Assembly (NCBI GenBank): GCA_023101885.1 | Contig: JALPQD010000017.1 | Coordinates: forward strand, 737,428 to 801,427 | DNA length: 64,000 nucleotides | Reading direction: 5' to 3' | From: Typhlomys cinereus | Taxonomy: Eukaryota > Chordata > Mammalia > Rodentia > Platacanthomyidae | In this document: positions 43,043 through 54,243 of the stretch, piece by piece | Numbering within the stretch: the first letter of the stretch is position 1 | How the letters are laid out: each line of letters begins with the position of its first letter | Made by a program: the position numbers and the translations under genes | Notes under the pieces: model-generated | Told to the model about the DNA's origin: nothing | The model's input: the letters and a program-made list of their open reading frames with translations, nothing else | The model's database searches: none

Positions 43043-45639
43043 GCTGGCTTTTCCCAAGCTGTGGTCCAGAGCTTTGGCTTCTTCTAAAATACCTTAGCAA
43101 GATGCATTGGCAAAGGGCAAAGTCAAAGCACAAAGCAGAACCCTTCCACACATCTGTGGAGCAAAAGCTATGGCAGAATAAAACAGGACCCTAGAGTGTT
43201 TTAGTCGAATCTGCCTACTTTTCTGTTGATCAAAAGGGGTTAATGTTTTCAACAGTATTCACTCAATTCTCTTATATCTACAAGTTTCAAGGCCACTGAG
43301 CCAACCAACTACAAATCAAAAATATTCAGGAGGAAAAAAATGCTTCTTTACTGAACATGTAGATTTTCTTTGCTGTTATTACTCCCTCAACAATACAGAA
43401 TAACAACTATTTACATAGCATTTGCATTGGATTAGGTATTATAAGTAATCTAGAGATGATTTAAAGTGTACAGGAGGATATGAGTAGGTTATATGCAAAT
43501 ACAATGCCATTTTATTATAAAAGACTTGAACATCTGCAGATTTGGGCATAAGCAGGGGTCCTAGAATAATCCACTATGGATACCAAGGGAAGACTGTATT
43601 ATAATTCCCTCTTGGAATGTGTTGGCAATATTTTTCCCCCTGGCAAAATTGCTTTCCTTGAAGAAGGAAAAGTTGGCACAACTCAGGAACAAAACTAGAA
43701 AAAAAAAAAACTTAGCCATTTTATAGGTCCAAGATTATCACAGAAGTAAAGGTTTTTTCAAAGGAAGTTGGAAAGGTAATTTTCGAGGAGGGGGGAGGAG
43801 AAAGAGGTGATGTTCTCCAAAGAGAGGAGGAAGCGATGTATTCAAGCTGACCCGAGACAGAGTCAGCCAGCCGGTCTTTGGTCCATCCCTTGCTTCACGT
43901 GCCCACCGTTAAAATTCAAACAAAGCAATACGGAAAACGTGCTTCCCTTCCTGGTTTCCCAGTAACTATTAAGTTCACTGCACATGCGTGTTTAGGATCT
44001 GAGCGCTAACGCTCATCCTGCCCAAGCTACGGCGTGTTCAGGATCAACCCTTTCTCTTCATGATCCTGTCCCCCGAGTAGCCCCGAGGGCTGCCCTCAGC
44101 TCTGGCAGGACCATCTCCCTGTTGCTTCTTCGTGGTTCCATCGCTGGCCTTTGCTACGATGACCTGAAACCACAACGCTAGTCTCCAGCTGCTGGGAAGC
44201 CTCAGCTCCGTCTATGCTTGGCTTCCAAAGATATCCTGTTCTGTGTCTGCTCCAGTCATTATTCACACGTGGACGCATCCTTCTCTTTGCGCATCTAAAC
44301 CTGTGTCCTGTATTTTTTTAAATTACTTAACTCACGATCTGCCTCATCCAAGAAGCCCGTGGGAGCCACCCACGTTTATGGCGGCCCTTCCTTCTCCCGA
44401 GCCTCTGGGATAGTCGGCGTCTGCGCCAGTCATTTGGCACATGTGATGCCCCCTGCTGTGCTGACACTCATCCAGCAGACATTTCTGAACACCTACTCTT
44501 TCCTCTGTGACAAGATGTGTGATCTGTGATAATTACGAAAGGATGACACAAGACAAGAAGCCAGCAGAAGAAAGGATGGGTGGGCGATGAGGAGCAAGCA
44601 TGTCCCAGAGACGGAACTTAAAAGAGAGCTAGTTCCATAGTAGATTTTTCACCTACTATGCATGAAACCCTAGGTTGAGGAGGTGGGGAGATGGAGATAG
44701 AGAAAGAGAACGAGAGTAAGGGAGAGGGGTGTGAGTGATCCCACAACGGACCCGTAGGACCAGCCACTGAGTTGTTAACCCCAGCTTCAAGCCTGCTCTT
44801 CTGCTCTCTGCTTGAGATGCAGGGCTGAAACTGCAAACACATTTGCTTGGCTGGCTAGCTTCCTGTGAGGTTCTGTCAACAAGGGCGCTGGGGAAAGAGC
44901 TGGAAGCTGGAGGAGGAAGACAGGCCTCGCTCTTCCTGCCTGCTTCCTTCCTGGGGGCTTCCCGTCTGTCTGTGGCTCCCAGGGTGGCCTCACTTCTCAC
45001 CCCACCATGGCACTTCCTTCTAGTGGCGTAGTGGACTTCAGTTTTCCATTTGTCCAGTTTGTAGAACAAGCCCCACAACCCTCAGCCTCCCATCCTGCAA
45101 CCTCTTGACTTGCCCACCCCCTCCCCTCCTCCAAGTCTCAGTCCAGCCTTTTTCTGGCCCAGCAATCCTCAGGCCGCCAACTGTCACCTTCCCAGGGCTC
45201 CTCCTTCAAGCTTTCAAGTTTTAATAATTACAATCTCTTCCCTTTGTTCTCACAGCCCTAAGGGCAATAGACACTTCCTACTTCCATGATACCTCAGAAT
45301 TTCTTTTGTAGTCTTTCAGTTTCCTAGGTAACTGGCTGTTTCCTATCTCCTGATTGGACCCTGACTGATTCAGAAGGAATCAGTTTAGGGGCATGGATTA
45401 AAATAATGCAAAGTAGTATCGCTAAGAAGCAAAAGTAACCTGAAAGAAGAAAGGAAAGAAGAAATGAGAAGAACAAAATTCAAATAGAACAAACTAAACC
45501 CGGAAGCATCACTAATTATACCAAGCATTAATAAGCAAAAAGGTACAATGAAAATACAAACATTTTGAAGATGTACAAACATTTTGAAGACGTATTTTTA
45601 AAGTAAAAAATTTATAAGAGACACATTTCAACTATGATA
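43043..45639. other. Unique sequence, no gene recognised
   Basis: About 2.6 kb. A short L2-like motif lies near 44465-44505 ('atccagcagacatttctgaa'). The GC-rich 44640-45110 part has open frames on both strands (up to 140 codons) with no recognisable domain. No supported gene. Confidence 0.45.
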
Positions 45640-46165
45640 ACACACAGGTTAACAGCCAATAGCTGAAAAGTAGATGTGTACTATAAGCAATGGGCACAGA
45701 AAGATTGGTGTGGCTATACTAATAGTAGACTGCAAGTTAGAGAGGACTATAAAAGATAAAAACATGTATGCATTTAATTATTCACAAACAAATTTATCAA
45801 AAGGCAGGAGAATGATAAACTTACATGTGCTCACTAACAGAGCCTCAAAGATAGGAAAGAAAAATTGACAGAATTAAAAGGAATAATATACAACTGCAAA
45901 ATTATAGCAAGAAATTGAACAATACATAAAGCTAGATTTTTTTTGAAGTCCCTGAACATGAACAGGAAATGAATAACTCTGTTAACCTAATTAATATTTA
46001 CAGAATCCTATATCCAATAATTTTTGTTCAAGAACAACAGCATATTCAACAAAATAAAACATGCACTTGGCCATAGAACAAATCCTGAAGAACTAAAGGA
46101 ATTGAATACAGTAGAAATAGGAATGGTTTTAAGCAACTAATGAGAAATCGAATTTGACCCCGGAA
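45640..46165 (+). mobile_element. Ancient L1 ORF2 endonuclease-region fragment
   Basis: 'ggtgtggctatactaatagt', 'ctcactaacagagcctcaaa', 'aaattgacagaattaaaagg' and 'gcacttggccatagaacaaa' follow in order the DNA of old mammalian L1 ORF2 N-termini. The matching protein landmarks there are GVAIL, NNRASK, KLIELKG and ILGHKTN. Many stops and indels. No start codon context. A fossil. Confidence 0.6.
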
Positions 46166-46617
46166 GTAAACCAGTAATAGTAACATCAGCCCCAATGCTG
46201 AGACGCTCTTACTCCATAAAAATTTCACCTCAGTGTACACAGCCTGAAAAGTTCATAATGGATATAAGAGTCAAAAGAAGAACACAGAAACTTCCAGATG
46301 GGGGAAATGAGGTCCTTATAAGGAAACCAATCCAACTGGCATCAGACTCATTGATAGCAATACCAGATGTCCTAAGAGTAGAGGAATGTCAGCAAAACTT
46401 TCTCTTCCCAGCGTGTCCTCCTGGGGAGGGAAATCTGAAGACATCTCATACGAGGGAAACTGAACCTTCATAAGGCTTTAGAAAGATATTGGAAGTATGT
46501 GTCAACCACACAAGAAATCAAGCAAGTAAAAGCAAAGACATGGATTCCAAAAGAGAGACCAAAAGATTCCCCAAAGCAATACAGGATATCCACGAAGTCT
46601 CCCCCAAAGTGGCCTGC
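46166..46617. other. A-rich sequence, possibly more fossil L1
   Basis: A 92-codon open frame (46195-46473) has no recognised motif. Composition suggests continuation of old L1 material but I cannot align it. Confidence 0.3.
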
Positions 46618-46855
46618 TATGTATGTTTGGGCCTGAAGTGATGTCCCCCCTCCAAGCTTTACATGTCGAAGGTTTGGGCTCCAGAATTCAAAGCCAGATT
46701 CCCAGTCACAGGAAGCTGAGCTGCTGTCTACACATGCTTTGCCCCTGTGACCATCAGTCCCACATCATGGCCTCAGACGGACACCCCTAAAGCCGAAATA
46801 AACCCTTCATCCATTAAATTGACTTCTCAGGTATCACGTCGAAATGACAGAAAGT
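46618..46855 (+). mobile_element. MaLR-type LTR remnant
   Basis: 'tatgtatgtttgggcctgaa', 'agtgatgtcccccctccaag', 'catcatggcctcagacggac' and 'agccgaaataaacccttcat' keep the order of MaLR LTRs, which begin with a 'tttgggcctgaatgt...cccc' segment and have 'aataaa' near the 3' end. Internal deletions; about 240 bp remain. Confidence 0.45.
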
Positions 46856-46960
46856 GAGAAACTTGAGGTGCTTTCTGAAGCAAGAAAGGAAAAGGTATGG
46901 GTGTGACTTCTTGGAGAGTTAGTCTGCGCTACAGAACTCCATGGACAAAAGTTGTAAGTA

Positions 46961-47262
46961 GATCAGGCCAGAGACACAGCCCAGCAAGTAAGCACCTGCT
47001 CCGAACCTGCTTCAGTCTCTGGAAGCCCCCGTGGTAGAAGAGAGAACTGACTCCCGCTGACGTCCACCTGTCACCATGAAACACAGGCGCGCGCTCCCTC
47101 CCTTTCCCGTCTCTCTCCTCTCTCCTCTCTCTCTCCTCTCTCTCTCCGCTCTCTCCTCTCTCTCTCCTCTTTCTCTCTCTCCTCTCTCTGTTTCTGTCTT
47201 CTCTCTCTCCCTCTTTGTCTCTCTCTCTTTCTTTCTCTCTCTCATAAATAAATAAAATATTT
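46961..47262 (+). mobile_element. B3 SINE with an expanded pyrimidine tail
   Basis: The head region 'gatcaggccagagacacagc' is diverged. The B3 core 'tagaagagagaactgactcc' and 'gctgacgtccacctgtcacc' follow. The tail is a 145-bp CT-rich tract (47098-47243) ending in ATAAATAAATAAAATATTTT. The tract lies where a CA tail normally sits. Confidence 0.6.
47098..47243. repeat. CT-rich (TCTCTCC)n tract
   Basis: Almost pure pyrimidine on the plus strand with CTCTCCTCTC-type irregular units. Confidence 0.9.
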
Positions 47263-49440
47263 TAAAAGTTCTAAATATATAGAAAAGGAAGCATAAAACA
47301 AGACAAATACAGGGAAAGAAAGAAAGCATGGTTGCAAGGCAGTATTTAGCTTATTATTGAATAATATTTGCACGTGCTTAATGGGGAAGCTAAAACTACT
47401 TAGTTGTGGAAGAAGAAAGTGGAGGTTATAGAAGAGTTAAATGTGTTCTGCTATGGCAGAAATATAGTCATGCGTTGCTTAATAAGTAGCCATCATCCCA
47501 GAAATACGTCATTAGGTGACATTGTCAGGCTAACAGCATAGAGCACGCTGACGCGGTCCTTGAAGGTCAGCCCTTGGTGAGTCCTCGGGGCAAAGAAGAG
47601 GCAAAGCAAACAGGATGCAGAAGGAGCTGCCCATGTAGCAAACCACCCTGTTCTACAAGATGCTTTTCAAAAGCAGAAGCAGTGTCTTCTAAACGAGTGA
47701 CCGCAAGTATTGTGGCATAAATACATAGCCCTGGGCCGCGAGAGGGGCTCTGTGAGTAGTAGGGCTGCCTCAGTCCTTTACACATCCAGGGGGTCACTAT
47801 CATAAATGCAGCCCACTGGAGACCGAGATTACTCATGACTGTACAATAATATCACTGAAATGCACTGGTCAAGAAATAAACATATCATCATATTGAATGA
47901 GCGAACAGCACTGACTGTTAATAGAAAGCACTGTCAGCTCTCGTTAGAGATCTGAGGCTGAACATCACGGCTAGAGCTAAAAGAAAGAAGACTAGTTGCC
48001 CCTTGGGCAGGAGATTCAAAATGAGGAAGAAAATTATTCTGTTTTATTACAAGCTTTTCAGTACTGCATTACTTTTAAAATAAAATACAAGTATTGCTTT
48101 TGTAAAAATAAAACTTTGCTAATAAAATGGCTGTATTATAGAATAAAACATAAACATTAAGATGTTAAGGTATTTTAAATAAGGAAGTAAAAAGTAAGTC
48201 TTAAGCATTGTGACTATAAATCTGAAGGAACAAAGTATGTATTATAAAAAAAAGACATATTAAGTTCCCTCATACACTATTAGTGGAATTAAAAGGAGAA
48301 TTTTTTTAAATTATAGTCATTCTTTTAAATAAGAACATATTCTATAAACAAGCATCAAACCAGGATGGTTTCCATAAAAATTTTTTTAAAAAAGAAAATA
48401 GAGGGAGAAAACAGAGTGCTAAATAAAAACTCAAGTTGGCTGTGCAGTGCACTGCCCTGTGTGAAGTTAGAAGTCAAAACAATGCTTTACAGCCATTGGT
48501 GGAAACCAACACATAGCTCTATCTTTAGGGCCAATATTTCAGGTAAAAAAGACCCCAATCCATTAAGCCATGAATTCCCTGTGTTATATAGTAGGATCCT
48601 CGTTACACCATATTTAAGGGAACACCCTAAAATGGCATCATTTCTGCAGTGTGGCATGACCACCCAAAACGCATCTGTATACCTCAGTCAGAACAGATGT
48701 AAAGTCTAGGCACAAGCATCTATAAGCTCATTCCCAACAGAAGACATCGAGACCTGAGAAAATAAAAGGTCGTGTTCACAAACAAAATGGCCATGGGTAT
48801 TTCAAAAGTCCAGAGGGGAAAATATTAATAACTTGAACCCAAGGGCAATATCAAAAATATATTAACACTGAGAATCATGTTTTAATCCTAAAACAAAAAT
48901 AAGAAGGAAGAATGTCTATGGAATAAGAGCAAGAAATAAGAAAACAATTTGAAAGTTAAACTGTGAAACCGAAATGTTTCATAGATTCTATAACACTAAA
49001 CAAGCAAACTGATAGAACAAAAATGTCACCCTGGAAAAAAGTTATTTTAAAAACATAACAATCTGTACAAGGAAGGGAAGAAAAATGAAAGATATAGATA
49101 AGTGTTTGAAAAGTTCCAATTTGTATCTGGTACCATTTTTACAAGCACGTACTGAGCATAATGTTGGGATGGAAATGGATGGTAGAGACACTAAGTTGGA
49201 AGTTTCTAGAACTGCAGAAAGTCATGGATTCTGAAATTTAAAAAAGCCCATCGAGTATGCTAAAAAGGACAATATTTTTGAGAACCCCTACCCAAAGCCA
49301 GCATAACGCAAGTGCACAGGACTGAAATCGAAGAAAAACTAATTGAATTTGAGAAAAATTAAAAAGAGACAAAAGTAAGAGAAATATTATGAATTTTTCT
49401 AAATGGTCAGAATGTCATGGATATAGGATTAAAAATTAGT
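47263..49440. other. AT-rich sequence, no gene recognised
   Basis: About 2.2 kb. From 48000 it is very A-rich on the plus strand with texture of eroded L1 but no alignable block. The longest frame (114 codons, 48365-48709) has no recognised motif. Confidence 0.4.
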
Positions 49441-49880
49441 TACAAGATTTCCAGATAATTAGTCAGACTCACAGCAAACTTCTCAGTCACAACAATGGCC
49501 ACGAATCATTGGAATAGCTTTCAAAAAGCCTAGGAGAACACACACATTAATCAAATTAGAAAATTATGATCTGTGAGCTCTTTCCTTTAAAACAAAGCAA
49601 GCAAAAACTTCTAAATTTATACCTGTAAGGGGGAAAACTAGCCTGACAAGTAGAATGTGTAAGGAAGAACTGTAAGACATGTTGTAACTCTAGGTAAACG
49701 CTGAACATAAACACTAATGCAAATAACTCCTATGTCTAGAAACAAGGTGGAACTTCTGTGCCAGAGAATTCTAATACGGTTCTGACAGGTTCTCATCCAG
49801 AAAAGCGCCAAAGCTCTGGCCGAAAGATGATGGGAAAATGATTAACCATGAGCTTCGGCATGAAATGCAAATTGAAAGGC
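49441..49880 (+). mobile_element. Ancient L1 3' region fragment
   Basis: 'ttagtcagactcacagcaaa', 'cttctcagtcacaacaatgg', 'ccacgaatcattggaatagc' and, later, 'ctctggccgaaagatgatgg' keep the order of an old L1 ORF2 3' region, as in the piece at 9385-9600. Diverged. Confidence 0.4.
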
Positions 49881-49902
49881 ATGAACTAGAACTTCAAGAA
49901 AA

Positions 49903-50095
49903 GGGGTTGGCTCGGGGTTAAAGCCCTGAGCAAAGGGCCTGAGTTCAGATCCTCAGATGTAAAAATTCCCTGCAAATGTGGCAGATAATCTGCAATTCCA
50001 ATCCAGGAAAGTGGGGCTTGGGAAACCCCAAAGTAAAGCAATAAGGGCAGAACAATCCAAGATGATTTCTGATATTACTTTTGGGACTCTATCAA
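49903..50095 (+). mobile_element. DIP-like SINE, old subfamily
   Basis: Head 'ggggttggctcggggttaaa', then 'ctgagttcagatcctcagat', body 'ggcttgggaaaccccaaagt' and 'caatccaagatgatttctga'. The tail is replaced by the polypurine tract. Confidence 0.75.
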
Positions 50096-50475
50096 GAAAG
50101 AGAAAGAGGAGGAAGGGGAGGAGGAGGAGGAAGAGGAGGGAGGAGGGAGGAGGGAGGAGGGAGGGAGGGGGAGAGAGAGAGGAAGAGAGAGAGAGAGAAA
50201 GGAAGGAAGGAAGGAAGGAAGGAAGGAAGAAAGGAAGGAAGGAAGGAAGGAAGGAAGGAAGGAAGGAAGGAAGGAAGGAAGGAAGGAAGGAAGGAAGAAA
50301 AAAAGAAACAAAAAAGGGAAGGAGAAACAAAGAAACAAAGAAAGAGGGAAGAAGGGAAGGAAGGAGAAAGAGAGAGAAAGAGAGAGAAAGAGAAAGAAAG
50401 AGAGAGGGAAGGAAGGAAGAAAGAAGAACAAAACAAAGAAAGAGGGAAGGAGGGAAGGAAGGAAGGAGAAACAAA
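50092..50475. repeat. Polypurine tract with (GGAA)n core
   Basis: About 380 bp, almost all A and G on the plus strand: GGAGGA units, GAGA units, about 24 GGAA units (50201-50296), then mixed GAAA/GGAA. Long open frames on both strands (147-215 codons) are products of this repeat. Confidence 0.95.
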
Positions 50476-50935
50476 CAAACAAAGAACTCCAAACAAAGTC
50501 ATCAACAGAAAACAGACAGTAAAGGTTCCAAACAAATAAAAGTAACAAAGAAAAACTCACTCAGTTTTGAACATAACTTTAAAGGGCAAAAAAGATTTGA
50601 AAAAAAAAGAAAGAAAAAACCATAGTAAAATAAAATAGAATATCAGAAATTATGCTTCATAAATGTAAATAAATGGTGTAAGGAAAAAACACTGAGATAA
50701 AAATTAATTATCAAGAAATATGATTGAAACAGCTGAAGGAAAACTGAAGGCTTCTGACTAGAGTGCTTGTCTACAAATCACAATAAGGACAATAAGTAAG
50801 AGTGAGACTTGCTGGCTCAGAAGATCACAGAGGTTTTAACTCAAAAGCAAGAGACAGTCATTGAAGGCAACTCAAAGCCCAGCGTATTTTGAGATGACTT
50901 GTGAACAGTGCATTCCTTTGACTCAATGGTGGAGA
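50476..50935. other. AT-rich unique sequence
   Basis: No gene or recognised repeat. Confidence 0.4.
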
Positions 50936-51007
50936 AGCTGACAGGAAGAACACGAGTTCAGAAGCAGCCGTGGCTACAGAGAGAACGTCAAGATCTTATC
51001 TCAAAAT
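50936..51007 (+). mobile_element. Possible B1-like 3' fragment
   Basis: 'cagccgtggctacagagaga' followed by 'agatcttatctcaaaataaa' recalls the B1 3' end (cagcctggctacatagtgag ... accctgtctcaaaa). Short and diverged. Confidence 0.35.
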
Positions 51008-51226
51008 AAAGAAGAAGAAGGAGGAAGAGGAGCAGGAAAGGAGGAGAAGGAGAAAGAAGTGGAGGAAGAATAGAACAAGGAAGAAGAAAAAGGAGAAGGA
51101 AGAAGAGGAGAAGAACGAGGAAGATTACGTGGAGGAGGAAGGGGAGGAGAAGGAGAACTAAAATAAGGAAGAGGAGACTATGAACAAGAAGAACAAGAAG
51201 GAAGAGAGGAGGAGAAGAGAGAAGAA
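51008..51226. repeat. (GAA/GGA)n purine-rich tract
   Basis: About 220 bp of GAAGAAGG and GAGGAAG-type units, likely grown from a SINE A-tail. Confidence 0.9.
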
Positions 51227-51612
51227 CAAATGAGCACATTGGCCAAGGAGAAATCTGGCTGTGTGATGTTCCGTCGGTAGAGTAATCCTGATCGGGCAGC
51301 ACGTGCCCTCCAGGTGAGAGATCCGTGTCAGGACCAGAGCAGGGAATATGCCAGATGCAGGTGACACAGCTACGGGGAGGGCATCTCCCAGAACACAGTA
51401 GGTGTCACTCCGTTCGGAACCGAAGAGCCTAAAATAGCATGGCACTGACAAACCTGGCAGGAGAACCACCACGAATTCAACTCACAGCGCAACACCATCA
51501 GCAAGAAACAGAATAAGCAGCAGGACTTGTTCTACTTTCTGCAGCCAGGAAAGGGTGGAGATGAGGTTGAAGGTTGCAGGAGAAAGAAGGCTGGTGGAAT
51601 TCTACTTCTTTG
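51227..51612. other. Unique sequence, nothing recognised
   Basis: No gene recognised. The 104-codon minus-strand frames here reach into the purine tract and are incidental. Confidence 0.4.
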
Positions 51613-51626
51613 GTGTGTATGTGTGT

Positions 51627-51664
<38 letters not shown>

Positions 51665-51714
51665 GTGGGTGTATATGTACGTGAGGCGGGGTGCATATAG
51701 AAAAGGGCACTTGA
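51613..51714 (-). mobile_element. DIP-like SINE, TG tail part (split by 51715-51986)
   Basis: (TG)n at 51613-51660 and 'gggtgcatatagaaaagggc' form the reverse-complement tail of the minus-strand copy whose body resumes at 51987. Confidence 0.7.
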
Positions 51715-52001
51715 GTGCTGGAGAGATAGCTCATGGATTAAGACTCTGCCTTGCAAGCAGAAAGTCCTGAATTCAGATCCCAAGTCCCATGTAAAACATG
51801 TCAGGCAGAAATGGCGGCTGTTTGTACTTCCGGCCCTGGTGGGAAAAGCCTGGGAAATTGCAGAGAGAGACAGAAGCAATCCAGGATGATTCCCAAAGTC
51901 ACATTTGATCCTTCACAGGGACATAGTGACCGCTGATACAGAGAGAGAGAGAGAGAAAGAGAGAAAGAACAGATTTTTAAAAAGAAGAAAAGGGCACTTG
52001 A
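51700..52001 (+). mobile_element. DIP-like SINE inserted into an opposite-strand copy of itself
   Basis: GAAAAGGGCACTTGA at 51700-51714 and 51987-52001 is a perfect 15-bp duplication around the element (51715-51986). Head 'gtgctggagagatagctcat', body 'gtcaggcagaaatggcggct' and 'caatccaggatgattcccaa', and a tail of (GA)n/GAAA instead of CA, ending TTTTTAAAAAGAA. Body is the old subfamily type, but the flank duplication is intact. Confidence 0.85.
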
Positions 52002-52224
52002 ATGTATGTATCTGTGGAAGACCAAAGATGACATTGGGAATCTTTCTGAATTCTCTGCCTCCTTATTGCTTTGCTCTGGGGTTTCCCAGGCTCAATCTTC
52101 CAGGGCCGGAAAGGCAAGGCACTGCCATTTCCACCTGGTGTTTTTATATGGGATCTGAGCTCTGAACGCGGGACCTTTCGCTTCCAAGGCAAAGACTTAC
52201 CCCCTGAGTCATCTCTCCAGGCCC
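51987..52224 (-). mobile_element. DIP-like SINE body and head (host of the nested copy)
   Basis: 'gaagaccaaagatgacattg', 'ttgctttgctctggggtttc', 'ctgccatttccacctggtgt' and head end 'ccctgagtcatctctccagg' are the reverse complement of the family consensus. Together with 51613-51714 it makes one full copy cut by the nested SINE. Confidence 0.8.
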
Positions 52225-53498
52225 CAGGATTTTACTCCTGTAGAATGAGAGGTAGAGTCTAGGAGGGTGGTCAGGAAAATAGGGTCAGGTAAGGCGTCTC
52301 CCTGAGAGTTTGTGGAAACAGGGAAGGAAGAGTAGAAAGGTGAGAGATGCCGTCTAGGGATAAGCACAGCGGGGCTGAGAGACTTGAGGAAAAGCAGCTC
52401 TGGCTTTCACCAGCTTTTCCAGGCAGAAAATGGTTTGAGCGCAGAGGGGCAGGACTGTCATAAGTCATCAGCAGCCACGGAGGACCAGGAAGGAGAAGCG
52501 AGGCTGAGAGGTCAGCAGAAGACACAGTACTTAGTGGTCACAGAGGGGTCAGCACCTGACCCTACTTCCTGGGCCTAATATATGTAAATAGGAATGAAGA
52601 TCCTGCTTAAAATTGACCAATGGGCCCTGTTGCTTTTTCTAACTCCAGACACTTGAGACCTACATGACCCCTCATCTCTGTCTCACACCTTCAGCCACCC
52701 CGGCCCTTGTCTCTGCCCTGAAGTGCTTTTGTCCATCTGCCTACACATGTTGATCCCTCAACATTCCCCATCTGTGCCCAGTTTACTTAGTCTTCCCAAA
52801 CCCCTCCCGCAGTTCTCAGCCTGAGTGGAGCGCTTGTTTTCCAGTCCTGCCCGCGTCTCGGGCATTCTGGCAGCCTGTGGCACAGCATTCACCACAGCAC
52901 TGTGAACTTTCCAGAGGGCAGACTTGGTGCCTCAATATCTGGAAAGGTTCCTAATGCATACCAGCTTCTCAGTAGATATCTTTAAAGAATACACATAAAT
53001 TTCAAGGGATTTGGGAGAGATTGGGCTATCGCATTCCATCACGATGAGAAACCAGAGAAACAACAAAGACCATCAAGTCTCTCCATGCAACATTTCATAA
53101 GACAGAAAAATCAATATGGTACCTGCAGGCACCCAAGAGGGGGTACACAAAGGTCCGTGGGCCGCTGGGAAGGACGTCACAGGGAGACTGAGCTGAGACA
53201 GGGAAAACTCACTAGATGTGCCTGTACCACACATGTGACTCTGAGTCAGAGAGGGATAAGAGACAAGAAACCGAGAGGCCACCAACGCTTGGCTGCCCAC
53301 CAAGCATTACCTCATGTCTTCAGCACACTAGATCGCCGCGATGGGAATTTGCATTTCCATTTTACTGGAAATGAAGCAACAGGGTTCGCAGTAGAGCTCT
53401 GGTAGAAAGCCATGGTGATTCTGGGGCAACTTCTCTCCCGCTGGGTGAGAGTGGGGTATGTCAAGTGTGGGTATTTCTTCAGCAGAAACTCAAAGACT
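52225..53498. other. Unique sequence with a weak L2-like part
   Basis: No gene recognised. The 52650-52960 part ends 'tgtgaactttccagagggca' followed by 'gacttggtgcctcaatatct', like an L2 3' region (gagggcagggactttgtct). 'tttccattttactggaaatg' near 53355 may be a MIR remnant. Confidence 0.4.
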
Positions 53499-53921
53499 GT
53501 CATAGTTAAGCACAGGTGTCAACTTGACTGTTGAGGGTGTGAGCTCTAGGCACAGGTGTAGAGAGTTGATGGTTGAGTTAAGCTCAGAGCAAACATGAAG
53601 GACATTGTCTAGCTGATGGGGAAGACCCAGCTCGTGGTGGGTGGGACTAGGCCCTGGATAAATCACAGAGAGCTGGTTGAGAGAGTTGGCATCCTTCTGT
53701 ATACTTGGCCAGACATGCTGGTCTGGCAAGTAAGGATTGTCCATCTCTCAGCCGTTATGCAGTGATGGTGTGGCCAGTTCCCTCGGCCCTGGAGTTGGCG
53801 CGTGCTCTCCTGTCAAGCTGGACTATGAACTGTAACCGGACTGTCGTAAGAAAGTAAACTCCTTGTTCCCTTAAGCTGTGTGATGGTTATTTATCAGCAA
53901 CTATGCAGGCGAACTGCAACA
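53499..53921 (+). mobile_element. LTR-like repeat (MaLR-like), copy B of an inverted pair
   Basis: Starts TGTCATAGTTAAGCACAGG and ends GCGAACTGCAACA. It shares in order 'gtcaacttgactgttgaggg', 'tggtgggtgggactaggccc', 'agttggcatccttctgtata' and 'gctctcctgtcaagctgg' with the minus-strand repeat at 42608-43042. About 423 bp. TG...CA ends and length support a solo LTR. Confidence 0.65.
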
Positions 53922-54009
53922 AAGACCCCAGGTAAGGGGTCCTGCCTCTTGATCCTTCTTATGCCCTTTAGCATCTAATAAGTGTTTCAGGTCTCTGTAT
54001 ATATTTTGG
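53922..54009. other. Short unique spacer
   Basis: Nothing recognised between the LTR and the ATGG array. Confidence 0.4.
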
Positions 54010-54243
54010 GGGTGGAAGTGTGGATGGATGGGTGGATGATTGGATGGATGGATGGGTGGATGGATGGATGGATGAGTGGGTGCATGGATGGATGGGTGGG
54101 TGCATGGATGGATGGATGGATGGATGGGTGCATGGATGCATGGATGGATGGGTGCATGGGTGGGTGGATGGATGGATGCATGGGTGGGTGGATGCATGGA
54201 TACATGGATGGATGGATGCATGCATGCATGGATGGATGGATGG
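54010..54243. repeat. (ATGG)n array with variant units
   Basis: About 230 bp of GGATGGAT with TGGG and TGCA variants placed irregularly (GGGTGCATGGATGG-like groups). Open frames in several phases on both strands (70-108 codons, MDGW or HPSIHP repeats) are artefacts. Confidence 0.95.

Noticed and set aside
44656..45078. 140-codon minus-strand frame
   Set aside because: Overlaps open frames on the other strand in GC-rich DNA and shows no known domain or coding bias.
49953..50625. Long open frames on both strands (up to 215 codons)
   Set aside because: Products of the polypurine tract (KERE/GRKE and SFLPSFL repeats), with several frames open at once.
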